A stretch of DNA of 64,000 nucleotides from Mycobacterium sp. URHD0025 (GCF_000426065.1 NZ_AUEQ01000013.1:248001-312000); one strand, 5' to 3'; positions 1 through 9,319 are shown, numbered from the stretch's first letter. The notes: generated by a model from the sequence alone, not told the origin. Numbers and translations are program-made.

Positions 1-1213
1 GCAGCCGGTACACCCCGGCCAGATACACCGCCGCCCCGACGATCGCCGCGGTTCCGAACAGCAGGTCGAATCGCCAGTCGAACAACACCCGCGCAACCGT
101 CGGCGGGCCGCCGAAGTCGTATCCGATCGCGACTTCGGTGGCGCTGGGAACTCGCGGCTCGGGTGGCGGTGGCGTGCGCCCCAACCCGACCGCGATGCCG
201 AACGTCACGCCGAACAGCGCCGCCTCGGTCAGCGCCAGCCGGATCAGAGGCCGGCGGGCACCGGCGTCGGTGGCGAGGGCGGTCAGGCTGACCCGGCGCT
301 GGCGCCAGCCCAGCAGGCCGAGCAGGGTGAGCGCGACGACCTTGCCCACCAGCAACCAGCCGTAGCTGGTGCGTAACAGATCGGGAAGCTGGATGCGGAC
401 CAGCGCGTTGAGCACGCCGCTGACGGCCATCGCGACGAAACACCACAGTGCCAGCGCCGAGAAACGGCGGGCCGCCAGGGCGGTGTTCGGGCCGTCAGCC
501 CCGGTCCCGCCCCCGGCCCGGATCGCATGCGCCAACAACGCGAGCAGCCCGCCAGCCCACAGCGCGGCAGCCACCAGGTGGATGAACAGGCTGTTGGTGG
601 CCAGATCATGGGCGCCGCCGGCCGAGGAATGTCCGGTCAGAACCAGCGGCATCAATGTCAGCAGTGCTCCGGCCAGCAGCGCCGGCGTCCATCCCCACCG
701 CAGCACCGGCAGGCTGGCGATGGTGACCGCCGCGGCCAGGATCGCCGTCCACCGCCAGGCGGCCGAGATGTCTACCAGGTCGGCCGCCGACCACACATCG
801 ACCGGCCCGAGGTGGTCGAGCAGCGGCTGCCCGGATACATCGGAGATCGTGAGCGGCACCAGCAGCGCAGCACAGACCGTCCACACGCCCGAGGCGGCCG
901 ATCCCAGGCGCAGCGCGCGGTAACCGGCGACATCGAGCACGCCGTTGGCCTGGGGTGCCACCAGGAACGCCGCGAATAGGAAAGCACCCACCGCGATGAC
1001 GGCGGCGATCTCGCCGGCGGCACGCACGAACGGCAGGCCGTAGGTGGTGACGGGGCCCGGATCGGGCAGGCCCGTGGCGGTCAACGCGTCGGCCAGTGAC
1101 AGCGCGCCGATGCCTGCGGCCACTGCCCCGGCCAGCAGGCCGACACCGACGAGCACCGGCCACACCACGCTGTTGCGCACGTTCGATGCGGCGACCTGGC
1201 CGGCAGAAGTCAT
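1..1213 (-). CDS. CopD-type copper membrane protein, 3' end cut by window edge
   Basis: The protein starts at an ATG (MTSAGQVAASN) and runs off the left edge after 404 codons. It is polytopic: hydrophobic segments alternate through the whole visible part, with a CopD-like block in the middle. The last visible residues (DWRFDLLFGTAAI) match the point where the CtaG/caa3-assembly domain begins in the complete paralogue at 36439-38394 (EWRFDPLIGTAAI). It is therefore probably a second CopD-CtaG fusion of the Rv0102 type, acting in copper handling or oxidase copper supply at the membrane. It lies 77 bases downstream of plsB2 on the same strand and could be cotranscribed with it. The copper role is inferred from the family only. 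Confidence 0.8.
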   Translation of the reverse strand, partial: MTSAGQVAASNVRNSVVWPVLVGVGLLAGAVAAGIGALSLADALTATGLPDPGPVTTYGLPFVRAAGEIAAVIAVGAFLFAAFLVAPQANGVLDVAGYRALRLGSAASGVWTVCAALLVPLTISDVSGQPLLDHLGPVDVWSAADLVDISAAWRWTAILAAAVTIASLPVLRWGWTPALLAGALLTLMPLVLTGHSSAGGAHDLATNSLFIHLVAAALWAGGLLALLAHAIRAGGGTGADGPNTALAARRFSALALWCFVAMAVSGVLNALVRIQLPDLLRTSYGWLLVGKVVALTLLGLLGWRQRRVSLTALATDAGARRPLIRLALTEAALFGVTFGIAVGLGRTPPPPEPRVPSATEVAIGYDFGGPPTVARVLFDWRFDLLFGTAAIVGAAVYLAGVYRL

Positions 1214-1290
1214 GGTCCAAGGGTATGGCGTGGGCTCCACCGCGCCCCCGCCGCCGGACCAAATCCGCCTCGGCGGCCACCGCGCCGACG

Positions 1291-3666
1291 CTAGTGGGAC
1301 GGGCCGCTCTGGGCGCGCCTCTGATGCTCCCGGATGGTGAACTGCTCGCGGGCGATCTCGTCGACCTTGTCCATGTCGGCGACGATCCCGCGAAGTTCGT
1401 CGCGGAAGGCGTTGCGGCGCGCCTGCAGATCCGGGCCGTTGACCAACAGGTTCTGATCGGCCGCCACCTGCCGTGCGGTCGCGAACAACAACGCCGACAC
1501 CGATTCGTTGCTGCACACCCTGCCCTGGGCGACGTACTGGCGCCCGACACCCAAGGCCCGCTTGGTCAGCTCCCGCTCACCGATCTCGGGCGACGCGTCG
1601 CGCAATACGTCGGCGACGATCCCGTAGGCCTCGAAGAACGGGCGCAGCATGGCGCCCACCAACAGCGGTTGCTTGTCCCGCAGCATCTGGTAGATCCCGT
1701 CGCCACCGGCGGCGACCTTCGTTTCCCAGCTTCCCGCGGCCTGACCTTCCGGCGAGCGGTCGAACCACGACATCTCCTCGGCGACGTTGTCGCGGAACGC
1801 CGCCGAATCGGCGAAGTAGAAATCGAATTTGAGCAGGTCACGCAGCCGCATCACCTGGTCCCAGAATGCCTGTAGCGGATCGTCGGCGACGCGGGCGGCA
1901 TGTGCCAGTGCCAGCTCGACGATCGAGGTCTCCTGGAAGGCGTGGATCAGTGAGTTGCGGTAGAACGCCGCCTCCAGTTCATCCTCCGGGGCGATCAGCC
2001 ACACCGGCTCACGGCCGCTGTCCACCATCGTCACCGGATGACCGCCGGAGAGTGCGTCGACCGCCGAACGCACGCCCTCAGCGGTGCGCAGCCGCAACGC
2101 ACTGTTGGTCATCGGAGTGTTCTTGCGCTCCAGGTAATCCAGCGAGTCCTGCAGCGTGTGGTGCAGCTGATCCAGGGTCAGGGCCACCCCGCGGGCGCCC
2201 AGCAGCAGCGCCGAGACTAGGTTGGTCGCGTTGACGGGGGTGACGCGAAGGATCCGCCAGGCCACCTCGAATGCCATCTTCTGCATCGCCAGCCGCTTGA
2301 CCGCCTCGTCCTGGGCCATCGCGCCGCCCGGCTCACCGAGATGCTCACGCATCGAAACCGCTTCGGGGAAGCGGACATAGATCTTTCCGTAGTTGCGTTC
2401 ACCCTGTGCCTTGATGAAGTTGTACAGCCAGCTCAGGCCTTCCGGCGTCTTCTCGCCTCCGCGGGCGTACGCGGCGTACTCGGCCGTCTCGTGCAGCTGG
2501 TCGAAACTGATCGACACGGGCTGCAGCAGAATATCGTCACTGCGGCCGTCCAGGTATGCGTCGGCCACGTAGGCGAGCAGTCCGAGCTTGGGCGGCAACA
2601 TCTTTCCGGTCCGCGACCGAGTGCCCTCGATGGACCAGTTCAGGTTGAACCGCTTCTCCACGATGTAGCCGACGTACTGCCGCAGCACATACTTGTACAC
2701 CGGGTCGTCGAGTTTGCGACGCAGGAAGATGACACCGGAATGCCGGAACAACGGACCCATCAGACCGAACGACAGGTTGATCCCGGCGAACGTGTAGACC
2801 GGCGGCAGCCGGTTCTCCTGCATGGCGACGGGGACGATCACGCCGTCGAGATAGGAGCGGTGGGAGAACAGCAGAACCGCCGGATGTTGTTCCAGCGCAT
2901 GGCGCATCGACTCGATCTCGGAGCGGTCGTAGTCGATGCGCGGATCGAATCCACGGCTGAAGATGGCCCGACCCAACGTGGGGATCAGGTCCACCGAGAA
3001 CCGGCTCCACCCCGTGGAGAGCTCGTCGAGCATCTCACCGGCCTTCTCCAGCGTCGCCCCGGGAATCTGCTCCAGGCCTTGTCGGAAGCGCGCCGAGTCG
3101 AGCATCTCCGGCTTGACCAGCCGTGGCGACTTGTATTCGGGCCCGAGCAGCCGAAGCTCGACCCGTTCGATCGCCAGCGCGGCCCGACGAAGGACGAATC
3201 GTGCGAATTCCCTGGGGTTTTCCGCGACCGTGGTCTCGCTCCACTGCTTGCGCAGCTCGGATACCTTGGCCGGTTCACCGGCGACGATGCGTGCGCGCGT
3301 CGGGTCCTTCCGCAGGATGCGCCGCTGCAGGATCTCCGGCGGCCGGTAGGTGTCGCGGCCTGAGATCAACCCGACCACCTTCAGCCTGGTGGGCAATCCG
3401 GCGGGCACCCAGAACACGCGGACCGGAACCACCAGCCGGTCCTCGTCGGATTCGAGCTCCTCGACCAACCGGGCCACCGCCCCGGGCGCGGGTTCGTCGG
3501 TGGCCGGCAACTGCAGCACCTCGACCGACGAGTCGGGATATTCACGCCGTTGCGTCTTGAGCCAGTCGTTGAGCAGTTCGAGCTCGGCAGCCGACGACGC
3601 CGACGCGAGCACGAGAGCGTCGACGGTTGTGCTGAAGGTGGGGAAATCGTCGAGGCCCGCGGTCAC
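1291..3666 (-). CDS. plsB2: Glycerol-3-phosphate acyltransferase PlsB2
   Basis: Catalyses the first acylation of glycerol 3-phosphate in phospholipid and triacylglycerol synthesis at the membrane. It has 791 residues, the usual size for mycobacterial PlsB2 (Rv2482c type). The catalytic HX4D box is H269-RSYL-D274, and the EGTRSR block follows at about 347-352. The GTG start shares the sequence GTGA with the stop codon of plsC upstream, so the two are probably translationally coupled. Together with the next two genes it forms a cassette for three successive acylations. No frameshift or missing catalytic residue was seen. Confidence 0.95.
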   Translation of the reverse strand: MTAGLDDFPTFSTTVDALVLASASSAAELELLNDWLKTQRREYPDSSVEVLQLPATDEPAPGAVARLVEELESDEDRLVVPVRVFWVPAGLPTRLKVVGLISGRDTYRPPEILQRRILRKDPTRARIVAGEPAKVSELRKQWSETTVAENPREFARFVLRRAALAIERVELRLLGPEYKSPRLVKPEMLDSARFRQGLEQIPGATLEKAGEMLDELSTGWSRFSVDLIPTLGRAIFSRGFDPRIDYDRSEIESMRHALEQHPAVLLFSHRSYLDGVIVPVAMQENRLPPVYTFAGINLSFGLMGPLFRHSGVIFLRRKLDDPVYKYVLRQYVGYIVEKRFNLNWSIEGTRSRTGKMLPPKLGLLAYVADAYLDGRSDDILLQPVSISFDQLHETAEYAAYARGGEKTPEGLSWLYNFIKAQGERNYGKIYVRFPEAVSMREHLGEPGGAMAQDEAVKRLAMQKMAFEVAWRILRVTPVNATNLVSALLLGARGVALTLDQLHHTLQDSLDYLERKNTPMTNSALRLRTAEGVRSAVDALSGGHPVTMVDSGREPVWLIAPEDELEAAFYRNSLIHAFQETSIVELALAHAARVADDPLQAFWDQVMRLRDLLKFDFYFADSAAFRDNVAEEMSWFDRSPEGQAAGSWETKVAAGGDGIYQMLRDKQPLLVGAMLRPFFEAYGIVADVLRDASPEIGERELTKRALGVGRQYVAQGRVCSNESVSALLFATARQVAADQNLLVNGPDLQARRNAFRDELRGIVADMDKVDEIAREQFTIREHQRRAQSGPSH

Positions 3667-5324
3667 GGTCGGCCCTTGCGGGTCGTCCGTGACGGCGTGG
3701 TATCCGGTTTGGGCCCATCGGATTTGGCCCCAGCCTTTTTCGCCGGCGCTTTCTTCACGGGCGCCTTCTTGGCCGCTGCTTTCTTCGCGGGCCGGGCCGG
3801 TGCGGCTTTCTTGGCAGGTGTGGCGCGGGTATAGATGTCGAACGTCGGCAATTCGTCCTGCGGCCAGGATTTCAAGGTGTCGAGGTAGATCTGGCGGACC
3901 TCGGCGATGCGCTCGGTCAGGTTATCGACCGTCCAGTCCTCGACCGGGATCGGCGGGTAGACCGCGATGTCGACCTTGCCGGGGTTGAACGTACTGGAAT
4001 CGCGGTGTGCGATCACCTCGGCGTTGCGGATCACGATCGGTACGATCGGGATGCCGGCCGCCATGGCGATGCGGAACGGTCCCTTCTTGAACGGGCCGAC
4101 CTCGGTGGTGTCGAGCCGGGTGCCCTCGGGGGCGATCAGGATCGACAGGCCTTTGCGGGCAAGCTCTTCCACCTTGTGTAGGCCTTCCACGGCCTTCTCC
4201 GGGTCGTCGCGGTCGATGAACGCCGCATCCATGACCTTGCCGAGGGGCCCCATGAGGGGGTTGCGTTCCAGTTCCTTCTTCCCGACGCCGGTGAAGTCGA
4301 CGCCGACCAGTCGACCCGCGATCATCGGATCAGCCTGGTTGCGGTGATTGAAGATGAATACCGCGGGGCGTTGCGCGGTCAGGTTTTCCTCACCGAGGAC
4401 GTTGAGCTCGATGCCCGTGGTGAGCATGAGCAGCTTGCTCCAGTTCGAGGTGAAGAAGTTGACCCCGGTGCGCTTGTTGCGGGTGAGCAGTCCGAGTCCG
4501 ATCGCGCCGGCGGCGACCGTGGGGATGGTGGCGAGGCTGGCCAGCGTGCGTAGTTGCGCGATGGGGCTGCTGCCGCTGCGGCTGCTGAATTTCAGCACGG
4601 GCCAGCCGCGTTTGGCAGCGACGGCAGCCAGCTTGCCTGCCGGATTCGTCGGACGCGGATTGCCCACCAGGTACATCAGGGCGACGTCCTCGTCGCCGTC
4701 GGCGTAGAAGTAGCTCTTGGACAGGTCGACCCCGTTGGCCGCCGAGAAGGCCTGCACCGCACGGGCTTTACCGGGGCCCCAGATGACGGGCGTCTTGACT
4801 TCGCCGGTGATCAAGCCCTCCTCGTCGGTCTCGAACTCGTTGCACAGCACGTTGTCGATGCCGAGAAAGCGTGCCACCGGCTCGACTTGGACGGTCAGCG
4901 CCGACGAGCTCAGCACCACGGTGTGCCCGCGGGCCATGTGGGCGCGGACCATCGCACGCATCTCCGGGTACATACGGCCCTGCACGTGCTGGACGAACAA
5001 CCGCTCACCCAGCTCGTCGAGATCGCTGAGTGAGTTGCCCCGCAGCATCCGGGCGCCTTTACCGATCAGGTCCTCGAACTCGGAACGCCCCAGCTGGTGG
5101 TTGAGCCCGGCCTGCACCATCCCGATGAACTCGCCGACGCCCATCTGGCCACGGCGCAGCCGGTCGCGGGTCATGATCACCCCGGTGAAACCGGCCACCA
5201 GCGTCCCGTCCAGGTCGAAGAAGGCGCCGATCTGCGGCCCCTCCGGGCTGCCCTCGATCTCGGCCAGCGTGCCGGGCAGGCGCATCTGTTTGGTTCCGCG
5301 AGGGACCGAATCTTTCGAAGTCAC
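3663..5324 (-). CDS. plsC: Bifunctional HAD-IB hydrolase / 1-acylglycerol-3-phosphate acyltransferase PlsC
   Basis: Two-domain protein of 553 residues. The N-terminal HAD-IB phosphatase-like domain carries DLDGT at 37-41. The C-terminal PlsC domain carries H327-RNQA-D332 and an APEGTR block. It should acylate lysophosphatidate, and the HAD half may dephosphorylate phosphatidate to diacylglycerol (inference). The GTG start at 5324 overlaps the stop of the WS/DGAT gene (GTGA), which decides this start over a longer in-frame reading. The last 50 or so residues are a Lys/Ala/Pro-rich tail with repeated PAKKA and VKKAP units, like histone H1-type tails and unlike the rest of the enzyme. Orthologue of Rv2483c in context and architecture. 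Confidence 0.93.
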   Translation of the reverse strand: MTSKDSVPRGTKQMRLPGTLAEIEGSPEGPQIGAFFDLDGTLVAGFTGVIMTRDRLRRGQMGVGEFIGMVQAGLNHQLGRSEFEDLIGKGARMLRGNSLSDLDELGERLFVQHVQGRMYPEMRAMVRAHMARGHTVVLSSSALTVQVEPVARFLGIDNVLCNEFETDEEGLITGEVKTPVIWGPGKARAVQAFSAANGVDLSKSYFYADGDEDVALMYLVGNPRPTNPAGKLAAVAAKRGWPVLKFSSRSGSSPIAQLRTLASLATIPTVAAGAIGLGLLTRNKRTGVNFFTSNWSKLLMLTTGIELNVLGEENLTAQRPAVFIFNHRNQADPMIAGRLVGVDFTGVGKKELERNPLMGPLGKVMDAAFIDRDDPEKAVEGLHKVEELARKGLSILIAPEGTRLDTTEVGPFKKGPFRIAMAAGIPIVPIVIRNAEVIAHRDSSTFNPGKVDIAVYPPIPVEDWTVDNLTERIAEVRQIYLDTLKSWPQDELPTFDIYTRATPAKKAAPARPAKKAAAKKAPVKKAPAKKAGAKSDGPKPDTTPSRTTRKGRP

Positions 5325-6793
5325 TGTGCAGCACTCCCGTTCGTCGCCGAGGAGTCGTCGAGACTGAACGAGGCCGGCACCGCGCGGCCCTCCCCGCCGA
5401 GTGCCAGCACCTCGTCGAAACCCGCCACCAGGCATCGGGCGAACAGCGGTCCGTCGGTGATGGCCGCTTGGTCGTAGCGGGCCGTGATGCTGACGTAGCC
5501 GCCGCGGGAGATGAGCACCACCATCATCGCCACCCCTGGGAGCGGGCCGATGCCGTAGTGCCGCAGGATCTTCGCGCCGGCGATGTAGGTGTCACCGGGG
5601 AATACCGGCACATTGCTGGCCTGAACATCGGAGTTCACCACCGACCCTGCCATCGATTCGAGGAAAGTGTCGGGCAGCAGGCTGAGTACCGGTGCGATCA
5701 GGCCGACCACGTCGATGGCACGCTCTTCACGCTTGCTGGTCATCTGCGATCGAACGGCCTTGATCCGGGTTTCCGGGTCGGCGATGCCGACCGGCGCGGC
5801 CAGATTGACTCCGGCGAAGCGATTGCCCCCGGCCGGGTCGTCCTCCGAACGCAGGTTCACCGGCACTGCCATCGGCAGCGTCTCCAACGGGATGCCCAAG
5901 GCGTCGTGGTAGAGCCGCAGTGCACCGCACAAGCCGGCCAGGTAAGCGTCGTTGATCGAACCGCCTGCGGCCTTGGCCGCGCGGTGCAGATCGCCGAACG
6001 GTATGTCGATCGCTTCGGTACGAGTGGACAGACTGCGGCGGCGCAGCAGCGGCGACGGATGGGCGGCCGGGCCCATCACCCGAGCGCCGGACATCGCGTA
6101 ATCGACCGCTCCGCTGACCGCGGATACCGGATCCCGCACGACCTTTGTCGCCGCGCGCGCTGCGGAACCGAGCGCACCGATGATTCCACCGGCGATGGAG
6201 CCGGGGAGCCGGTTGATGCCCTGGCGCATCAGGTCGTTCGGGGACAGGTCCTGCGGGATGGGCACCGGGGGCGTCGCGGTGGGCTCCGGATCGCGTTCGA
6301 GGTCATAGAGGCTGGCGAACATCTCGACGAGGCCGACACCGTCGGTGACCGCATGGCTCAGGTGCAGGATGGTGGCGGCTTTCCCGTCGGCCAGCCCCTC
6401 GACCAGCGTCGCGCTCCACAGCGGACGCGAGATGTCCATCGGCGATTGCAATGCCACTTCTGCCAGGTCGAATACCTGGCGCAGGGTGCCCGGCTCGGGC
6501 ACCCGCATCCGCCGTACGTGGTAGTCCAGATTGAAATCCGGGTCGACGACCCACCGCGGCGCCGCCGTGGGCAGCGTGGGCATGACCACCTTCTGACGCA
6601 GCCGCAGCACCCTGCGCGACGCGTACTCGAGCCGGGTCCGGAAACGGTCCCAATCCGGTGTGGTGTCGAGAATCTCGACACCCATGATCCCGGATCGGGT
6701 GCGCGGGTTTGCCTCTCCCCGATGCAACAGCTGATCGACTGCGCTCAGCTCTTCAGGCAGTCCGGCCGCGTCCAACTCCGGCACGTCGCTCAT
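5321..6793 (-). CDS. WS/DGAT-family wax ester synthase / diacylglycerol O-acyltransferase
   Basis: Expected to transfer an acyl-CoA chain to diacylglycerol or a fatty alcohol for storage lipid. It has 490 residues from the ATG (MSDVPELD), which is preceded by a GGGAGAGGGA ribosome-binding site; a longer in-frame reading exists but lacks such a signal. The family's HHxxxDG active-site box reads S146-H147-AVT-D151-G152, so the first histidine is replaced by serine while the second (usually the essential one) and the DG are kept. First gene of the WS/DGAT-plsC-plsB2 operon, the same order as Rv2484c-Rv2483c-Rv2482c. The acyl acceptor is not known. Confidence 0.9.
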   Translation of the reverse strand: MSDVPELDAAGLPEELSAVDQLLHRGEANPRTRSGIMGVEILDTTPDWDRFRTRLEYASRRVLRLRQKVVMPTLPTAAPRWVVDPDFNLDYHVRRMRVPEPGTLRQVFDLAEVALQSPMDISRPLWSATLVEGLADGKAATILHLSHAVTDGVGLVEMFASLYDLERDPEPTATPPVPIPQDLSPNDLMRQGINRLPGSIAGGIIGALGSAARAATKVVRDPVSAVSGAVDYAMSGARVMGPAAHPSPLLRRRSLSTRTEAIDIPFGDLHRAAKAAGGSINDAYLAGLCGALRLYHDALGIPLETLPMAVPVNLRSEDDPAGGNRFAGVNLAAPVGIADPETRIKAVRSQMTSKREERAIDVVGLIAPVLSLLPDTFLESMAGSVVNSDVQASNVPVFPGDTYIAGAKILRHYGIGPLPGVAMMVVLISRGGYVSITARYDQAAITDGPLFARCLVAGFDEVLALGGEGRAVPASFSLDDSSATNGSAAQ

Positions 6794-6902
6794 AGCGTGG
6801 TCCCTCTCCCCTCCCCCTGGCCGCCAGTGCAGCGTCCACGCTAGTCCGCCACTGGCTCCGCGGCTCCGCTTTGCCGGGCGTCCCTCGCGCGTCACCGCCC
6901 CT

Positions 6903-7358
6903 TCACGCCGAAGTACGGGTTTCGCCGATCGGCGGGAGGTGTTTGTCCGGTAGGTCGCGAAACGAGGCGGCCGTCAAAATCCGTTTCTGCTGACCGTTCT
7001 TGGTCGGCGTGATCCGGAGATTGACGGAAACGCCGTGATCGATGGGCCGGATGTAGTAGCACTCGTCGGTGTCCGGGCAGTAGATGCAGATGACGTCGAT
7101 CGCGTCCTTGTCGATGGGCGTGCTGTGCGCGCCACGGCGATCGGCCCACGTGGACCGGAAGTTGAGTCTGACCGCTCCAGCTCGTGCCGACCGGTACTTC
7201 ACCTGAATGCGGTGGAAGGTGCCCGCCGCGTACGCCACAAGGTCGAACGGCGCATGCTCGGTCGCGGGGAACAGCACGTAGAAACCCTTGCCAACCAGGT
7301 CGGCATGCGCTTTTGCGACGCCGAGATCGCCTTTGTCTTTGGTGTGATGTCGACCCAC
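6903..7358 (-). CDS. PD-(D/E)XK endonuclease of the group I intron-associated family
   Basis: About 151 residues from a GTG at 7358 (VGRHHTKDKGDLG, where homologues of this family usually begin); an ATG at 7424 is an alternative start. Motifs fit the I-Ssp6803I-like PDDEXK_5 fold: FDLVAY supplies the acidic residue and IQVKY the Q-x-K pair. A reading frame stays open much further upstream, but that part is an antisense translation of the tRNA gene and is not protein. It is a free-standing gene with no intron structure visible around it. It lies between the WS/DGAT operon and tRNA-Arg and is transcribed away from the tRNA. Function in this host is unknown: a relic of a homing element or a solitary nuclease. 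Confidence 0.7.
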   Translation of the reverse strand: MGRHHTKDKGDLGVAKAHADLVGKGFYVLFPATEHAPFDLVAYAAGTFHRIQVKYRSARAGAVRLNFRSTWADRRGAHSTPIDKDAIDVICIYCPDTDECYYIRPIDHGVSVNLRITPTKNGQQKRILTAASFRDLPDKHLPPIGETRTSA

Positions 7359-7455
7359 TGACTCGCTCGCTTCATCGGGTGTGGTTCGAGCAGCCCACGT
7401 GCATATCCGTTTCGGTAACGACATCCACGCGGTGTAAATTGTGGTGGTCCGACTT

Positions 7456-7531
7456 GCCCCCGTGGCGCAACGGATAGCGCATCCGGTTTCTACCCGGTCG
7501 GTTGCAGGTTCGAATCCTGTCGGGGGTGCCA
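7456..7531 (+). tRNA. tRNA-Arg (anticodon TCT), CCA encoded
   Basis: A 76-base cloverleaf. Acceptor GCCCCCG (7456-7462) pairs with CGGGGGT (7521-7527) allowing one G-T, followed by G and an encoded CCA. The T-arm is GCAGG-TTCGAAT-CCTGT. The anticodon loop TTTCTAC (7487-7493) gives TCT at 7489-7491, reading AGA/AGG. The outermost anticodon-stem pair (T7482 with T7498) is mismatched. No duplicate of the tRNA 3' end was seen elsewhere in the window, so there is no evidence for an element integrated here. Confidence 0.93.
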
Positions 7532-7967
7532 TGTCTCGTTCGTTTGACGTGTGCTTCTCATTCTTGAGCGCACGGTACCCCGCACATCCGACAACTCCAC
7601 GTCGGTCGAGTGCTTGCTCACTACAACTCACTCAATACAAAAGGTGAGCCTGAATCTCACGCAGCTCGTCTGATTAGCGAACGCGCTCGGCAGCCTGCTC
7701 GTTTCGGCGTTAGCCTCGCCGGCGTGCCCGTTCGGCGAAAGCATCAAGCGCATTTGGCCAATTTCTCAGTTGGCAGGGGCCTTCAACGTTGCCGCCTACT
7801 CGGCGGACATGACCGAAAACCACTTTCCATCTGTGTGACGTCGGCTGATGGTTGACACTTGTCTCGGTTGATCCTTGACGACGCGGCGCGAAGCCCAATC
7901 TCCACCGGCGGAAGATTGACGTGCATTAAGGTCTGTTTGTCCTGGTAGCCGACAGTTCGGAGACAAC
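7532..7967. other. Non-coding stretch between tRNA-Arg and the usp gene
   Basis: No convincing gene. Short frames in several phases have no ribosome-binding site. The right end must hold the usp promoter. The only clear signal is the GGAG at about 7958, five bases before the usp ATG. Confidence 0.5.
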
Positions 7968-8456
7968 ATGAGCACGTATCGGACCATAGTTGTCGGGACC
8001 GACGGCTCGGACTCGTCATTGCGTGCGGTCGACCGTGCCGCCACGATCGCCGCGCAGGAGAACGCGAAGCTCATCCTCGCGAGCGCGTTCCAACCCCATG
8101 TCGAGAAGGGCAGCTGGTCGCGGCCACCGTCGCACGATCATGTGGTCGACACGCGCGCCGCCGACACCCTCAAAGGCGAGAGCTACAAGGTGCACGGGGC
8201 CGCCCCCGTCTACGAGATCCTTCAGGTGGCACGCGACCGCGCGAAGGCCGTCGGCGCAAAGGACATCGCTGAGCACGCGGTCGAGGGTGCGCCGGTCGAC
8301 GCACTCGTCAAACTGGCCACCGAGGTCAAGGCGGATCTGATCGTCGTCGGCGACATCGGACTGGACTCCGTCGCCGGGCGCCTGTTGGGCTCGGTGCCCG
8401 CCACGATCGCCCGCCGCGTCAAGATCGACATTCTCATCGTTCACACCGCGGACTGA
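7968..8456 (+). CDS. Universal stress protein, Rv1636-type (cAMP-binding Usp family)
   Basis: Single-domain UspA protein of 162 residues. The N-terminus (TIVVGTDGSDSSLRAVDRAA) and C-terminus closely resemble the mycobacterial Rv1636/MSMEG_3811 proteins, which bind cAMP. The nucleotide-loop motif is G-D-I-G-L-D-S-V-A-G-R-L-L-G-S-V-P near residues 124-140. Compared with the remembered Rv1636 sequence it carries an insertion of about 15 residues (around HVEKGSWSRPPSHDH). The ATG follows GGAG by five bases. It is convergent with the next gene, 13 bases apart. A cytosolic ligand-binding stress protein; the ligand here is inferred. Confidence 0.88.
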   Translation: MSTYRTIVVGTDGSDSSLRAVDRAATIAAQENAKLILASAFQPHVEKGSWSRPPSHDHVVDTRAADTLKGESYKVHGAAPVYEILQVARDRAKAVGAKDIAEHAVEGAPVDALVKLATEVKADLIVVGDIGLDSVAGRLLGSVPATIARRVKIDILIVHTAD

Positions 8457-8469
8457 CTCGTCCGCCGCT

Positions 8470-9303
8470 CTACATCGACACCCACATCAGCCTGCCGTCG
8501 TCGGATATGACGGTGCCTGCGGTCGGTGTCGCGAAGTGGGTGCCGAACAAGATGGCCTGCTCGTCGACAACGTGTCGCAGGAGTCGGTCACGCGTCGCGG
8601 CGGCCATGGCCGGATCCTCGTCGGGCAGGGCCTGCACCTCGGGGTGGGTGATCTGGATCGGGTGATGGATGACATCCCCACTGATGACGGCCACCTCCCC
8701 GTCCGATTCGATGCGCACCGCCGCATGCCCAGGCGTATGACCGGGTGTGGCCATCAGCCGGATCTCGTCCGTGATCGCGTGATCCGTTTCGGTGAGGCGC
8801 AGAACATCATGTGCGACAAGCGGTTCGACGGTCTCAGCAGCCGAGCGGTTGGGGGCCGACGATTGCCGCCATGACGCGTACTCGTCGGCCGTGACCAGAT
8901 ACGTCGCGTTGGGATAGGTGGGGACCCAGGCGCCGTCACGCGGGGAGGTGTTGCGCCCGGCGTGGTCGAGGTGAAGGTGAGTGCACACGACAGTGGTCAC
9001 GTCATCGGGGCTGAATCCGGCGGCGGCCAACGACTGCCCGTACTGGTCCGGGTCGATGGGTATTTGATACGGCAGGTCGTGGCCTTCCCCGAAGCAGCAG
9101 TCCACCACCACGAGCTCGTCGTTGGATTCGATGACGAACGACTGGATGGCCACGAGCAGATTGCCGGCGTCGTCGACGTAGTGCGGGTACAGCCAGCGCG
9201 GCAATTCGGCAGGCAGTTCGCGAAACAGCCGGTCAGGTCGGGTCGGCACCACCGTTTCCATAACGCAGTGAATCGTCAGCGTGCCGATGGTCCACTTCTG
9301 CAT
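8470..9303 (-). CDS. MBL-fold metallo-hydrolase (lactonase-like)
   Basis: 277-residue metallo-beta-lactamase-fold hydrolase with the zinc motif HLHLDHAG (about residues 111-118), further metal ligands in TPGHTPGH and SGDVIH, and a C-terminal GTHF. This pattern is typical of the lactonase/quorum-quenching and related hydrolase group. The ATG has GGTGAG six bases upstream. It is divergent from the FadR-type regulator gene, and the 11-base palindrome CAAATCATTTG lies between them, so it probably belongs to the same regulon as the ligase-aldolase-amidohydrolase operon. Substrate unknown; ring-opening of a lactone intermediate would fit the neighbourhood (inference). Confidence 0.85.
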   Translation of the reverse strand: MQKWTIGTLTIHCVMETVVPTRPDRLFRELPAELPRWLYPHYVDDAGNLLVAIQSFVIESNDELVVVDCCFGEGHDLPYQIPIDPDQYGQSLAAAGFSPDDVTTVVCTHLHLDHAGRNTSPRDGAWVPTYPNATYLVTADEYASWRQSSAPNRSAAETVEPLVAHDVLRLTETDHAITDEIRLMATPGHTPGHAAVRIESDGEVAVISGDVIHHPIQITHPEVQALPDEDPAMAAATRDRLLRHVVDEQAILFGTHFATPTAGTVISDDGRLMWVSM

Positions 9304-9319
9304 GGCTCACCGTATGAGA

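Noticed and set aside
7425..7631. N-terminal extension of the endonuclease frame
   Set aside because: It translates the tRNA-Arg gene in antisense (the familiar APPTGFEPATD pattern) and has no start signal.
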